From assembly GCA_937893675.1 (NCBI GenBank), contig CALBGI010000033.1:24119-88118 (forward strand): a stretch of DNA of 64,000 nt, written 5' to 3'. This document shows, one piece after another, positions 1 to 7,727 of the stretch. The position numbers and the translations under genes are program-made. The notes beneath the pieces are model-generated. The model saw nothing but the letters and a program-made list of their open reading frames with translations, was not told the origin of the DNA and made no database searches. The stretch comes from an uncultured Blautia sp. GTDB taxonomy: Bacteria; Bacillota; Clostridia; Lachnospirales; Lachnospiraceae. Position 1 is the first letter of the stretch, and each line of letters opens with the position of its first letter.

Positions 1-804
1 GTATACACCTGTGCAGACCGCGGATTCCAGCGGGTAAGAAAGCTTGTTGAGCCGGAGGGGGATTTAAAGCCTGACTGGCAGATTATTGCGGAGATTTCCA
101 CGGCAATGGGATATCCCATGAATTATAAAAATACCGAGGAGATCTGGAATGAGCTGATCGACCTCTGTCCAAGCTTTGCCGGAGCCACCTACGAAAAAAT
201 CGAGAAATACGGCTGCGTGCAGTGGCCCTGCCGGGATAAATCCATGGAGGATAAAGGAACGCCTTACCTTCACAAAGACGGAAAATTTGCGACAAAGGAC
301 CAGAAGGCCCTGTTCTACGGGACTGACTGGCACCCGCCTGTGGAGATGGAAAATGACCAGTACCCCATGACGCTTTCCACGGTTCGCGAGGTAGGACACT
401 ATTCTGTGCGTACCATGACAGGAAACTGTCGTACTCTGCGAAATCTGGAGGATGAGCCGGGATGGGTACAGATGAATTCCCAGGACTGCGCCCGCATGAA
501 CCTCAAAAAGGGCGAGCTGGTGAAGATCCTGTCCAAGAGAGGCTATTGTATCACCCGCTGTCTGCCCACAGACCGGGTAAAGCCAGGCGCTACCTATATG
601 ACCTATCAGTGGTGGGTGGGCGCCTGCAACGAATTGACGACCGCCAAGCTTGACCCGATCAGCAACACGCCGGAGTACAAATACTGTGCCTGCCGTGTGG
701 AGAAAATTGAGGATCAGGAATGGGCAGAGCGGCATGTACAGGAGCTTTACGATGAGATTCGCGCCCAGATGGGAATTGAGACCGGAAAGGGGGCGAAGTC
801 ATGA
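1..804 (+). CDS. fdhF: Formate dehydrogenase catalytic subunit, C-terminal part (left end cut by window)
   Basis: The reading frame is open from base 1, so the N-terminal part lies outside the window. What is visible is the C-terminal molybdopterin-dinucleotide-binding domain of an FdhF-like formate dehydrogenase. Typical stretches are the TYQWWVGACNELT run and a DPISNTPEYKYCACRVE-like tail. The enzyme interconverts formate and CO2 at a Mo/W-bis-MGD centre. The selenocysteine or cysteine ligand would be upstream and cannot be checked here, but the full Sec machinery at 19.4-23.9 kb suggests a Sec enzyme. The stop overlaps the next gene by 4 bases (ATGA). Two polyferredoxins and an [FeFe] hydrogenase follow, which points to an HDCR-type complex rather than an NAD-linked dehydrogenase. 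Confidence 0.9.
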   Translation, partial: VYTCADRGFQRVRKLVEPEGDLKPDWQIIAEISTAMGYPMNYKNTEEIWNELIDLCPSFAGATYEKIEKYGCVQWPCRDKSMEDKGTPYLHKDGKFATKDQKALFYGTDWHPPVEMENDQYPMTLSTVREVGHYSVRTMTGNCRTLRNLEDEPGWVQMNSQDCARMNLKKGELVKILSKRGYCITRCLPTDRVKPGATYMTYQWWVGACNELTTAKLDPISNTPEYKYCACRVEKIEDQEWAERHVQELYDEIRAQMGIETGKGAKS

Positions 805-1340
805 ATTATTTTGTAAAAGGAAATCCGGACCTCTGCATTGGCTGCCGCACCTGTATGATCGGCTGTGTGGTCGCCCACGAGGGAAAACATATCTTTGAGA
901 TCGACCCGGATGCGTACACCTTCAACCCCAGACTTCACGTGGTAAAAACCGCCCGCTTAAGCGTGCCGGTGCAGTGCAAGCACTGTGAGAATCCGGCCTG
1001 CATGGCAGTCTGTCCGGTGGGAGCGATTTCCCAGAAGGAGCACTGCGTTGTCATTGATACGCAAAAATGCATGGGCTGCAAGTCCTGTATGGCCGCCTGT
1101 CCTTTTGGCGCCATTGATATGGTTTCGCTGGCCGGTGTATATCAGGAGGACGGCAGTGAGAAAAAGGTTGCAAACAAATGCGATCTGTGCAGCGGCATTC
1201 CCGGGGGCCCGGCCTGTGTGAGAGTATGTCCCACAGAAGCGCTGAGCCTGGTGACGGAAGATGCGCTTTTGGATGCCATGGACCGAAAACGGCAGGAAGC
1301 AGCCCGCATTGCATACCAGGAAACACACGCACAGGAATAG
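801..1340 (+). CDS. hycB: HycB-type four-cluster ferredoxin subunit of the formate dehydrogenase/hydrogenase complex
   Basis: 179 aa. Four cysteine clusters are visible: CIGCRTCMIGC, CKHCENPACMAVC, CMGCKSCMAAC and CDLC...CVRVC. This is the four [4Fe-4S] polyferredoxin pattern of HycB/HydN/DmsB. Its expected role is to carry electrons between the formate dehydrogenase upstream and the hydrogenase downstream. There is no signal peptide or membrane segment, so the complex should be cytoplasmic. The ATG overlaps the fdhF stop, indicating translational coupling. It is a paralogue of the next gene. The general class is secure; membership of an HDCR-like complex is inferred from gene order. Confidence 0.9.
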   Translation: MNYFVKGNPDLCIGCRTCMIGCVVAHEGKHIFEIDPDAYTFNPRLHVVKTARLSVPVQCKHCENPACMAVCPVGAISQKEHCVVIDTQKCMGCKSCMAACPFGAIDMVSLAGVYQEDGSEKKVANKCDLCSGIPGGPACVRVCPTEALSLVTEDALLDAMDRKRQEAARIAYQETHAQE

Positions 1341-1355
1341 GAGGCTGGAAAGATC

Positions 1356-1919
1356 ATGAAAAAAGAACTGGGATGCTTCGTCCTGGGCGACAGCAGCAAG
1401 TGTACCGGCTGCAAGGCCTGTGAGCTGGCCTGCTTTGCCGTTCATGGAAAAAGCAGCAATCATTTCGGAAAAACCGTGGGAACGGTGACGGTTCCTGTAA
1501 CACCAAGACTGTTTCTCACAAAATTTGAAAACGGCTGTATGCCCATACAGTGCAAACACTGCGAGGATGCGCCCTGCCTGAACGCCTGTACCAAAGGCGC
1601 CATAAGCCGTGTGGATTATCAGGTGATTGTGGACGCGGAAAAATGTATCGGCTGCAAGGATTGTATGCAGGCCTGTCCTTTTGGCGCGATCGCGCTGCTT
1701 CCCTATGCCAGGGACGGCCGCCTGGTGGCGCAGCCTATGTCCGGAGAAACCAAGGTGTTTGCCTCCAAATGCGATCTGTGCGCGGGAGTGGAGGGCGGCC
1801 CGGCCTGCGTCCGTGTCTGTCCGCACCAGGCACTTCGCCTTGTTGATCCGGAGGCAGAGCGGGAAGAAAAAAATATCAAGGCAGCCGAGGCGCTGCTCCT
1901 GACAAAAAACTGGAGATAA
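1356..1919 (+). CDS. hycB3: Second HycB-type four-cluster ferredoxin subunit
   Basis: 187 aa, with the same four-cluster layout as its neighbour: CTGCKACELAC, CKHCEDAPCLNAC, CIGCKDCMQAC and CDLC...CVRVC. A good ribosome site (AGGAGG) precedes the ATG. In the HDCR of Acetobacterium woodii two different HycB-like subunits link FdhF to HydA2. The order here (fdhF, hycB, hycB, hydA) matches that scheme except that fdhD is not between them; it lies at 23.9 kb. The subunit letter is by analogy only. Confidence 0.88.
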   Translation: MKKELGCFVLGDSSKCTGCKACELACFAVHGKSSNHFGKTVGTVTVPVTPRLFLTKFENGCMPIQCKHCEDAPCLNACTKGAISRVDYQVIVDAEKCIGCKDCMQACPFGAIALLPYARDGRLVAQPMSGETKVFASKCDLCAGVEGGPACVRVCPHQALRLVDPEAEREEKNIKAAEALLLTKNWR

Positions 1920-1934
1920 GGGAGGACAAAATTC

Positions 1935-3302
1935 ATGATAGTAGCAATTGACAAGAATCTTTGTACCGGCTGCCGTGAATGTGCAGAAGTCTGTCCTGCC
2001 TATGCGATTGTAGGAGAACAGGGGCAGCCGCAGACTATTGACGAGAGCAGATGCGTGATGTGCGGGCAGTGCGTGCAGAAATGCAAATCCTATGTGTCCA
2101 TACTGACCCACGGCAGGGAAGCCTACGACAGGGTAAAAAAAGAACGGCATATTCCGGACAGCGTGCAGGAGCCTTTGTTTGCGGCTCATGCGGTCTGCAA
2201 TCTTTCCAGAGTGACAGAAGCGCTGAAGGATCCGGCAAAATATACGGTGGTGCAGTGTGCGCCTGCAGTGCGTGTGGCCATCGCGGAAGAATTCGGCGCG
2301 GAGCTTGGAAGTCTTACGCCGGGGAAGCTGTCCGCAGCTCTTCACACCCTGGGCTTTGACCGGGTATATGACACCAATTTCCCGGCGGACGTCACCATTA
2401 TGGAGGAAGGTACGGAGTTGATCAGGCGTGTTACCGAAGGAGGCGTTCTCCCCATGTTCACTTCCTGCTGTCCGGCCTGGGTGCGTTTTCTTGAAAACAA
2501 CTATCCGGAGCTGAAAGAGCATCTTTCCTCTGCAAAGAGCCCGCAGCAGATCGGCGGTGCGATTTTTAAAACCTATGGCGCACAGCTGGACGGCAAAGAG
2601 GGTAAGGATATTTACAGTGTTTCTGTTATGCCCTGCACCTGCAAGGAATTCGAGTGTGAGCGCCCGGAGATGAAGGACAGCGGCTACCGGGATGTGGATG
2701 TGGCAATTACCACCAGAGATCTGGCATGGCTTATCAAGGATGCCGGTATTGACTGGAATTCCCTTGAGGAGATGGAGTTTGACAAACCTCTGGGACTTTA
2801 CACCGGAGCCGGAACGATATTCGGTGTGACCGGCGGCGTTATGGAGGCGGCGATCCGTACGGGGTACGAGCTGATCACCAAAGAGGCGATTCCCGATGTA
2901 GAGGTTACAGCGGTGAGAGGAACCGAAGGCTTCCGCACCTCCGTTTTGAAAGTGGGAGACCTCAATCTCAAGGTTGGTGTGGTAACCGGGCTTAAAAATG
3001 TGATCCCGGTTCTGGAGGCTGTGAAGAACGGAACGTTGGATTTGCATTTCATCGAAGTAATGACCTGTCCGGAGGGCTGTGTCAGCGGCGGCGGACAGCC
3101 GAAGCTTCTCATGGATACGGACAGAGAAGAGGCCTATGCGGTCAGAAGAGCGGCAACCTTTGCTCATGACAGAGCGCTTCCCTGCCGTAAGTCTCACGAG
3201 AATCCGGCGATCAAAAAGATTTACGAAGAGTTCCTTGAGGAACCCAACAGCCATATTGCCCATCATTTACTCCATACGGAGTATTGTCTGGACAAAAAAT
3301 AA
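1935..3302 (+). CDS. hydA2: [FeFe] hydrogenase large subunit (HDCR HydA2-like)
   Basis: 455 aa. The N-terminus (about residues 8-55) holds two [4Fe-4S] motifs, CTGCRECAEVCP and CVMCGQCVQKC. The H-cluster domain shows all three signatures: L1 TSCCPAW, L2 MPCTCKEFE, and L3 with EVMTCPEGCVSGGGQP. The proton-relay and H-cluster cysteines are therefore present and the enzyme should be active. The protein is short and monomeric in style, as in HydA2 of HDCR, rather than a long electron-bifurcating HydA with extra N-terminal clusters. The start has the site GGAGG 8 bases upstream. It closes the operon; a hairpin terminator follows at 3315. Maturases HydE, HydF and HydG are not in the window. Confidence 0.95.
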   Translation: MIVAIDKNLCTGCRECAEVCPAYAIVGEQGQPQTIDESRCVMCGQCVQKCKSYVSILTHGREAYDRVKKERHIPDSVQEPLFAAHAVCNLSRVTEALKDPAKYTVVQCAPAVRVAIAEEFGAELGSLTPGKLSAALHTLGFDRVYDTNFPADVTIMEEGTELIRRVTEGGVLPMFTSCCPAWVRFLENNYPELKEHLSSAKSPQQIGGAIFKTYGAQLDGKEGKDIYSVSVMPCTCKEFECERPEMKDSGYRDVDVAITTRDLAWLIKDAGIDWNSLEEMEFDKPLGLYTGAGTIFGVTGGVMEAAIRTGYELITKEAIPDVEVTAVRGTEGFRTSVLKVGDLNLKVGVVTGLKNVIPVLEAVKNGTLDLHFIEVMTCPEGCVSGGGQPKLLMDTDREEAYAVRRAATFAHDRALPCRKSHENPAIKKIYEEFLEEPNSHIAHHLLHTEYCLDKK

Positions 3303-3314
3303 AGAAACTAATAC

Positions 3315-3350
3315 AACGGGGGTGCTGCTTTGGCAACAGCCCCCGTTTCA
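3315..3350 (+). terminator. Intrinsic terminator after the hydrogenase operon
   Basis: An AACGGGGG / CCCCCGTT stem (3315-3322 with 3340-3347) with partial inner pairing is followed by a short T run. It lies directly after the hydrogenase stop and ends the HDCR-like operon. The T tract is short, so termination may be partial. Confidence 0.6.
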
Positions 3351-3381
3351 ACTTACGAACGATTTTTTAAGGAGCCTGAGG

Positions 3382-3963
3382 ATGAAAAAACAGGAAGAAC
3401 TATCCAAATATCAACACAAAATACTGACGATTCCCAATATCCTGTCCTTCGCGCGGCTTTGCATGATCCCGCTTTTTATCTGGCTTTATTGTGTCCGGAA
3501 GAATTATCCTCTGACAGGAGCGGTGCTGCTGCTGTCCGGTGCCACCGATCTGGCAGACGGGTTTATTGCAAGGCATTTTCATATGATCAGTGATCTTGGC
3601 AAGGTGCTCGACCCGGTGGCGGATAAGCTCACACAGGCAGCGGTGCTGTTCTGTCTGGTCACACGTTTTCCTCTTATGCTGGCGCCCCTTGTTCTGATGG
3701 TTTTTAAAGAAGGCTATATGGCAGTGGCAGGCGCTATGGCGATCAGAAAAACAGGAAAGGTGGCCGGAGCACAGTGGCATGGAAAAATTGTGACTGCGCT
3801 TTTATATGCCATGATGATCGTGCATATTTTCTGGTATGACATCCCGGCAGTGGTCTCAAATCTTCTGATTGCCGCCTGTATTTTGATGATGATCGCTTCG
3901 GTAGTTTTGTATGGAAAGTATTATGGGAAGATTTTGAAAAAAGCAAAAGGGGAGAAAAAATGA
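3382..3963 (+). CDS. CDP-alcohol phosphatidyltransferase (PgsA-like)
   Basis: 193 aa. The CDP-OH-P transferase signature is complete: DLADGFIAR, then SDLGKVLDPVADK, giving the DG..AR...G...D...D pattern near residues 55-80. Several hydrophobic segments span the rest of the protein. Such enzymes transfer a phosphatidyl group from CDP-diacylglycerol to glycerol-3-phosphate or another alcohol at the membrane. Start chosen at the ATG preceded by AAGGAG; the frame is open further upstream but overlaps hydA there. The alcohol substrate cannot be read from sequence; phosphatidylglycerophosphate synthase is most likely. Confidence 0.85.
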   Translation: MKKQEELSKYQHKILTIPNILSFARLCMIPLFIWLYCVRKNYPLTGAVLLLSGATDLADGFIARHFHMISDLGKVLDPVADKLTQAAVLFCLVTRFPLMLAPLVLMVFKEGYMAVAGAMAIRKTGKVAGAQWHGKIVTALLYAMMIVHIFWYDIPAVVSNLLIAACILMMIASVVLYGKYYGKILKKAKGEKK

Positions 3964-4130
3964 TGAGAAATTCAATCTGCGGGGCAGACTGCTCCGACTG
4001 CCCGTTTCAGGAAAATTGTGAGGGCTGCGCGGAAACGAAGGGCAGGCCCTTTGGCAGAGAGTGGCTGCTGGCTGCGTGCTGCCATAGGAAGGAAATGGAA
4101 GATTATGAAAACTATTTTTCAAAGAAATAA
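3963..4130 (+). CDS. Small cysteine-rich protein resembling a short DUF3795
   Basis: 55 aa. The cysteine pattern CGADCSDCPF..NCEGCAE is that of DUF3795-type putative metal- or cluster-binding proteins, but the C-terminal half (usually carrying more CxxC pairs) is reduced to a single CC. An in-frame ATG just upstream (3960) is an alternative start; AGGGGAG lies at suitable distance. It overlaps the stop of the preceding gene and the first 26 bases of the next. Function unknown. It could be a complete small protein or a truncated remnant. Confidence 0.6.
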   Translation: MRNSICGADCSDCPFQENCEGCAETKGRPFGREWLLAACCHRKEMEDYENYFSKK

Positions 4131-4869
4131 AATAGCGGAACCGGCATTTTTTACACCAACAGACACGACGAAAAGAATAGAAAATTTCCCTAAAATCTGT
4201 GTTTCCACTTTTTCAGAAAGCATTATTCAAAAGTTTGCTTCCATGAAAAATGTGGAGAAGATTGCGGAACTGTATACAGCAAATGGGGCGCTTCCGGTTT
4301 ATAAAATCTGTTACAAAAACCAGGAGATTGCATTTTATTTATCCAGAGTAGGAGCCCCGGCCTGTGTGGTTGGATTTGAGGAAATTGTAGCAATGGGAGC
4401 AAAAAAATTTGTGCTGTTTGGCTCCTGCGGTGTGTTGGATGATGAAAAAGTGAAAGGACGCATCATCATTCCGACATTTGCTGTTCGGGATGAAGGGACA
4501 AGCTATCATTATATCGCGTCATCAGAGGAGATAGAAGCTTCTGCAGATTCTATTCAGACATTGGAGAACGTGCTGAAAGACTGTGGATATCCATATATAA
4601 AGGGAAAAACATGGACTTCGGATGCTATTTACCGGGAAACAAAAGCGGCAATTGATGAACGCAGGCAGGAGGGCTGCATTGCAGTTGAAATGGAGTGCGC
4701 AGCTATGTTCGCAGTTTCCCAATACAGGAAGATTCCATTTATTCAATTTTTATATGGGGCGGACAATTTAAGCTCAGAAAAGTGGGAAATCAGGGATTTG
4801 GAGATGTATGGACTGACGAATGCGGAGAAATATATGCTGTTGGCGTTTGAGTGCGGAGTTGCGCTGTAA
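4105..4869 (+). CDS. Nucleoside phosphorylase (uridine/purine phosphorylase family)
   Basis: 254 aa. It has the PNP/UDP phosphorylase fold signature: a glycine-rich FGSCGVLDD segment after an alternating beta region, and the late AVEMECAAMF motif that contacts the ribose. It should cleave a nucleoside with phosphate to a base and ribose-1-phosphate in salvage. Start set at the ATG with GGAAG upstream. It overlaps the DUF3795-like gene in another frame. The base specificity is not clear; uridine phosphorylase is the nearest resemblance. Confidence 0.85.
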   Translation: MKTIFQRNKIAEPAFFTPTDTTKRIENFPKICVSTFSESIIQKFASMKNVEKIAELYTANGALPVYKICYKNQEIAFYLSRVGAPACVVGFEEIVAMGAKKFVLFGSCGVLDDEKVKGRIIIPTFAVRDEGTSYHYIASSEEIEASADSIQTLENVLKDCGYPYIKGKTWTSDAIYRETKAAIDERRQEGCIAVEMECAAMFAVSQYRKIPFIQFLYGADNLSSEKWEIRDLEMYGLTNAEKYMLLAFECGVAL

Positions 4870-4997
4870 GGTGGAGAAGCAGGAACGAGCGGTTATGGAT
4901 AGAAAGCCTCTTTGTCGGCAGCCGGCAATTACCTTTGGAATGTGCATGTGTCATCTAAAAAAATAAGCGAAAGGACAAAGGAGTTAAAGAAATAAAC

Positions 4998-5495
4998 GTG
5001 AAGGAAAAATACATATTTCGAGAAATCGAAAAAGAGGAAGTTCCCCAGATGTTTTCCATGATTCTTCAGAGAATGGAATGGATGGATAAAAAGGGGATAG
5101 AACAATGGAATGTGACAAACTATGAGGAGATTTATCCTGAATCATATTACGAAGAAAAAAGACAAAAGGGAGAGGTTTTTGTTCTGGCGGACCGTCTTAC
5201 GAAGGAGATTGTCAGCGCCGCTGTTTTGAAGGAGGAGGATACCCGGTGGCCAGATGAAGCATCGGCCATATATGTCCACAATTTTGTGAGCAGGATAGAG
5301 GAAAAGGGAGCAGGTTCTGCCTTTCTCAGGTGTGCAGAAGAGTATGCAGTTCAGAAAGGCAAGAAATATTTCCGGCGGGATTCTTCCGTTGATAATGATC
5401 CTCTGGCACAGTATTATACCAAGCATGGATTTAAAGAAGTGGGGCGATGTGAAGAAGGATTGTATAAGGGGATTTTGAGGCAGAAAGAATTATAA
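4998..5495 (+). CDS. GNAT family N-acetyltransferase
   Basis: 165 aa with a GTG start. The layout is that of a GNAT acyltransferase: a central strand with AIYVHNFVSR, then the acetyl-CoA loop region (EEKGAGSAFLRCAEEYA) and a C-terminal YYTKHGFKEVG that is very typical of the fold. The substrate is not predictable. It stands 128 bases after the phosphorylase; the stretch 4870-4997 holds no convincing gene. Confidence 0.8.
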   Translation: MKEKYIFREIEKEEVPQMFSMILQRMEWMDKKGIEQWNVTNYEEIYPESYYEEKRQKGEVFVLADRLTKEIVSAAVLKEEDTRWPDEASAIYVHNFVSRIEEKGAGSAFLRCAEEYAVQKGKKYFRRDSSVDNDPLAQYYTKHGFKEVGRCEEGLYKGILRQKEL

Positions 5496-5519
5496 ATTTT
5501 CGGGCAGAGGGAGGATGCA

Positions 5520-6143
5520 ATGGCAAAAGAAATTCAACCGAAAGACACAACAAGAGCCGCGGCATATGAGCTTTGGATGAACGCGCCAAATCCCATGGTA
5601 ACTTTTTTTAAGACCTTTGATGTGACCAACCTGATCAGAATCAGCAAAAAAAAGCATATGAAATTCAATATGCTTCTGGACTATTGTATCGGAAAAGCGG
5701 CTGTGCAGGTGAAAGAGTTTTATCTGCTTCCCGTTGGTGATAAGCTGATACAATATGATACCATTGCAGTCAATACGATTGTGAAGAACAAAACAGGAGA
5801 AGTCAGTTCCTGTGATATTTTATATACGGAGGATTTGGAGACATACAACCAGCAATATCTGAAATACACATCTCAGGTTGCAGAAAACTGCCAGGACAGA
5901 GACTTGTCAAAGGACAGCATGGTAATAGGCACCTCGGCGATCATAGATACGGAGATTGACGGTGCTGTTGGAATGAACAGCGGTATTTTTAACAATCCGT
6001 TTATCATCTGGGGCAGATATAAAAAGAAATGGTTCCGGTATGATCTGACGATTTCCTTTCAGTTTCATCATACGCAGATGGACGGTGCACATGCGGGAAG
6101 GTTTCTGGCAAATTTGCAAAAGGAAATCAGCCGACTGAGATAA
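5520..6143 (+). CDS. CatA-like O-acetyltransferase (chloramphenicol acetyltransferase family)
   Basis: 207 aa, close to the usual 210-220 aa of type A CAT. The catalytic HHTQMDGAHAG motif near the C-terminus fits HHxxxDG, with the general-base histidine present. A typical mid-section with NPFIIWGRY is also visible. True CATs acetylate chloramphenicol; many gut Firmicutes carry related enzymes with no shown resistance, so the substrate is open. GGGAGG precedes the ATG. Confidence 0.8.
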   Translation: MAKEIQPKDTTRAAAYELWMNAPNPMVTFFKTFDVTNLIRISKKKHMKFNMLLDYCIGKAAVQVKEFYLLPVGDKLIQYDTIAVNTIVKNKTGEVSSCDILYTEDLETYNQQYLKYTSQVAENCQDRDLSKDSMVIGTSAIIDTEIDGAVGMNSGIFNNPFIIWGRYKKKWFRYDLTISFQFHHTQMDGAHAGRFLANLQKEISRLR

Positions 6144-6169
6144 AAAGATGGAAGGGAAGAGGAGTGAAA

Positions 6170-7048
6170 ATGTTGGAAACAGATATTGAGAAAAATAAAG
6201 AAGTACTATCAACATCAAAAACAATTGGCGGAATTATTTTGGCGTTTGTTATTTTTGTCATTGCACAGAATTTAGCGATGAATCTCAGCCTTATTCCGCT
6301 GGAAATGGGAGTGCCGGGTGCATTGTGTAATATTATCCTGGGGATTTTATATGCGGGATTGGTTTATTTTGGGGCAAAGCTGTTATGTGAAAAATTCTTT
6401 CATCTTTCTCTGAAGGATTTCAGAATTCCCAGGATTGGCTTCAAAGCAGTGTGGGTAATCACAGCGATTGCCATGCCTCTTTTGGTGGTGCTTCTTTCTG
6501 TTTTGGCAGGAGGAGAATGGAAGCTTAATTCGTTCAGTCCTGATGTGACATGGGCTGTTGTGGCAGGTGCGATTGTCTTTTATGGAATGGCAACCGGAAT
6601 CGCAGAGGAAATCCTTTTTCGCGGTCTGGTCATGGGGTGTCTCGAGAAAAAGTTTGGCATCAGAATAGCGGTTATTATTCCATCTGTCCTTTTCGGTCTG
6701 GTTCATATGATTGGCAGAAAGATGGATTTTTGGAGTATTCTGCAGCTGGTTTTTGCAGGCAGTATAGTAGGTATTTTGTTTTCTCTGGTTGCGTATGAAA
6801 GCAAATCTGTTTGGAACAGCGCGCTCATACACGGCTGTTGGAACATGACAATTATCGGTGGGATTTTACATATTGGGAAAGAGGCAGACAGCGCGTCAAT
6901 CGTAAATTTTATTTTTGAAAATAAGTCATTTTTGCTTTCCGGCGGGGATTTTGGAGTGGAAGCGTCTGTGATATCCATTGCAGTATATTTGAGCTTTAGC
7001 GTACTGGCTTTGATTTTCATAAGGAAAAACAAAACATTTTATTTATGA
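6170..7048 (+). CDS. CPBP family intramembrane metalloprotease (Abi-like)
   Basis: About 292 aa with some eight hydrophobic segments. The CPBP motifs are present: EEILFRG (EExxxR), then a later LVHM histidine motif, and HGCWN. Members are type II CAAX-prenyl-protease homologues; in Firmicutes several act in bacteriocin self-immunity, but the role here is not shown. ATG 6170 was preferred to the GTG 6 bases upstream because of its spacing from GAAGAGG. It may be the last gene of the 5.5-7.0 kb group. Confidence 0.82.
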   Translation: MLETDIEKNKEVLSTSKTIGGIILAFVIFVIAQNLAMNLSLIPLEMGVPGALCNIILGILYAGLVYFGAKLLCEKFFHLSLKDFRIPRIGFKAVWVITAIAMPLLVVLLSVLAGGEWKLNSFSPDVTWAVVAGAIVFYGMATGIAEEILFRGLVMGCLEKKFGIRIAVIIPSVLFGLVHMIGRKMDFWSILQLVFAGSIVGILFSLVAYESKSVWNSALIHGCWNMTIIGGILHIGKEADSASIVNFIFENKSFLLSGGDFGVEASVISIAVYLSFSVLALIFIRKNKTFYL

Positions 7049-7115
7049 AGTATCTGTTCATAAGCGGTTTACGTTCACCAGAAAATCGGGTAAAACCCAA
7101 ATAAGAGATGAAACG

Positions 7116-7307
7116 ATGTTAATACGAAAAATTGTCTTCCAACAGCTTTTCTGTGAAATCCAAGTGGAAAGCGGAAACGGATATGATATACGAAAATATG
7201 ATGAAATCGGCAGAGGAGCGTATGAAAATACGATAAAAAAACAGCGCGGATATTATCAGAAGCCGCATGTGCCGGAAGGGAAAATCAGACAGATGAAAAA
7301 AATATAA
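7116..7307 (+). CDS. Small hypothetical ORF, doubtful
   Basis: 63 codons with a weak ribosome site and no family I recognise. The residue mix is basic and polar with no membrane segment or cysteine motif. It lies in the gap between the CPBP protease and the thi promoter. It may be a remnant of a longer gene or not a gene at all. Confidence 0.25.
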   Translation: MLIRKIVFQQLFCEIQVESGNGYDIRKYDEIGRGAYENTIKKQRGYYQKPHVPEGKIRQMKKI

Positions 7308-7319
7308 GGATGGAAAGTC

Positions 7320-7348
7320 TTGTATTTTTATAAAAACGGGTGTATAAT
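7320..7348 (+). promoter_or_regulatory. SigA-type promoter of the thiamine operon
   Basis: TTGTAT at 7320-7325 and a perfect TATAAT at 7343-7348, 17 bases apart. Transcription would begin just ahead of the TPP aptamer. Confidence 0.8.
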
Positions 7349-7356
7349 GTCACCCA

Positions 7357-7455
7357 AAACAAATACAGGGGAGCTTGTATTGGCAGGCTGAGAGGAAGTA
7401 ATCGAACTTCGACCCTATAACCTGATGCGGATAATGCCGCCGTAGGAAGTCATTT
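7357..7455 (+). ncRNA. TPP riboswitch (THI element)
   Basis: The conserved core is easy to read: CAGGGGAGC, then GGCTGAGAGGAAG, a P3 stem GAAGT/ACTTC, GACCC, then CCTGATGCGGATAATGCC and CGTAGGAAG. This aptamer binds thiamine pyrophosphate and switches off thiamine genes. It sits between a strong promoter and an intrinsic terminator (7470-7504), so control is most likely at transcription. The genes downstream are all thiamine genes. Confidence 0.95.
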
Positions 7456-7469
7456 TAGAACGGTTTTTT

Positions 7470-7504
7470 ACAGGAGGCATCGTGAATGGTGTCTCCTGTT
7501 TTTG
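7470..7504 (+). terminator. Intrinsic terminator controlled by the TPP riboswitch
   Basis: ACAGGAGGCA (7470-7479) can pair with TGTCTCCTGT (7490-7499), allowing one mismatch, and is followed by TTTTTG. It is the expression platform expected after the aptamer. Confidence 0.8.
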
Positions 7505-7529
7505 TTATCATCTTTGAAAGGGGGAAACG

Positions 7530-7665
7530 AGTTCCACTTATGTGGCGGACTGAGGGGGAGCGCCCTGAGTTTTGTACAGCAGCGATGGGAAGCCGTGTTC
7601 CGGCGTGAGAGGATGCCAGTGAGCATCGACCGAACTTCCATGCAGTTTTTATAGGATAACTGCGC
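7530..7665 (+). ncRNA. Second structured leader element upstream of thiW, class unknown
   Basis: The 224 bases between the riboswitch terminator and thiW contain no gene but several nested helices. CCAC/GTGG (7534-7545). GGAA (7588-7591) with TTCC (7636-7639) encloses GCCG/CGGC (7592-7595 with 7601-7604) and GATGC/GCATC (7612-7616 with 7623-7627), a three-way junction. GCAGTT/AACTGC (7642-7647 with 7658-7663) follows. The string TGAGAG-stem-GACC resembles the TPP aptamer's P3 region at 7389-7413, but the CCTGATnnGGATAATGCC half is missing. It could be a degenerate second TPP aptamer, another thiamine-precursor sensor, or an RNA processing structure. Confidence 0.45.
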
Positions 7666-7727
7666 AAATTTTTGGAAGCGTTGCTGATGACAGCCGTTTC
7701 CTGAACAATTCAAAGGAGAAATGAAAT

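Noticed and set aside
957..3266. Very long open frame on the minus strand across the hydrogenase genes
   Set aside because: It is a shadow of the codon pattern of the real + strand genes, which have complete Fe-S and H-cluster motifs; the minus product has no recognisable domain.
4888..4959. Possible 23-codon ORF between the phosphorylase and GNAT genes
   Set aside because: No ribosome site and no protein-like pattern.
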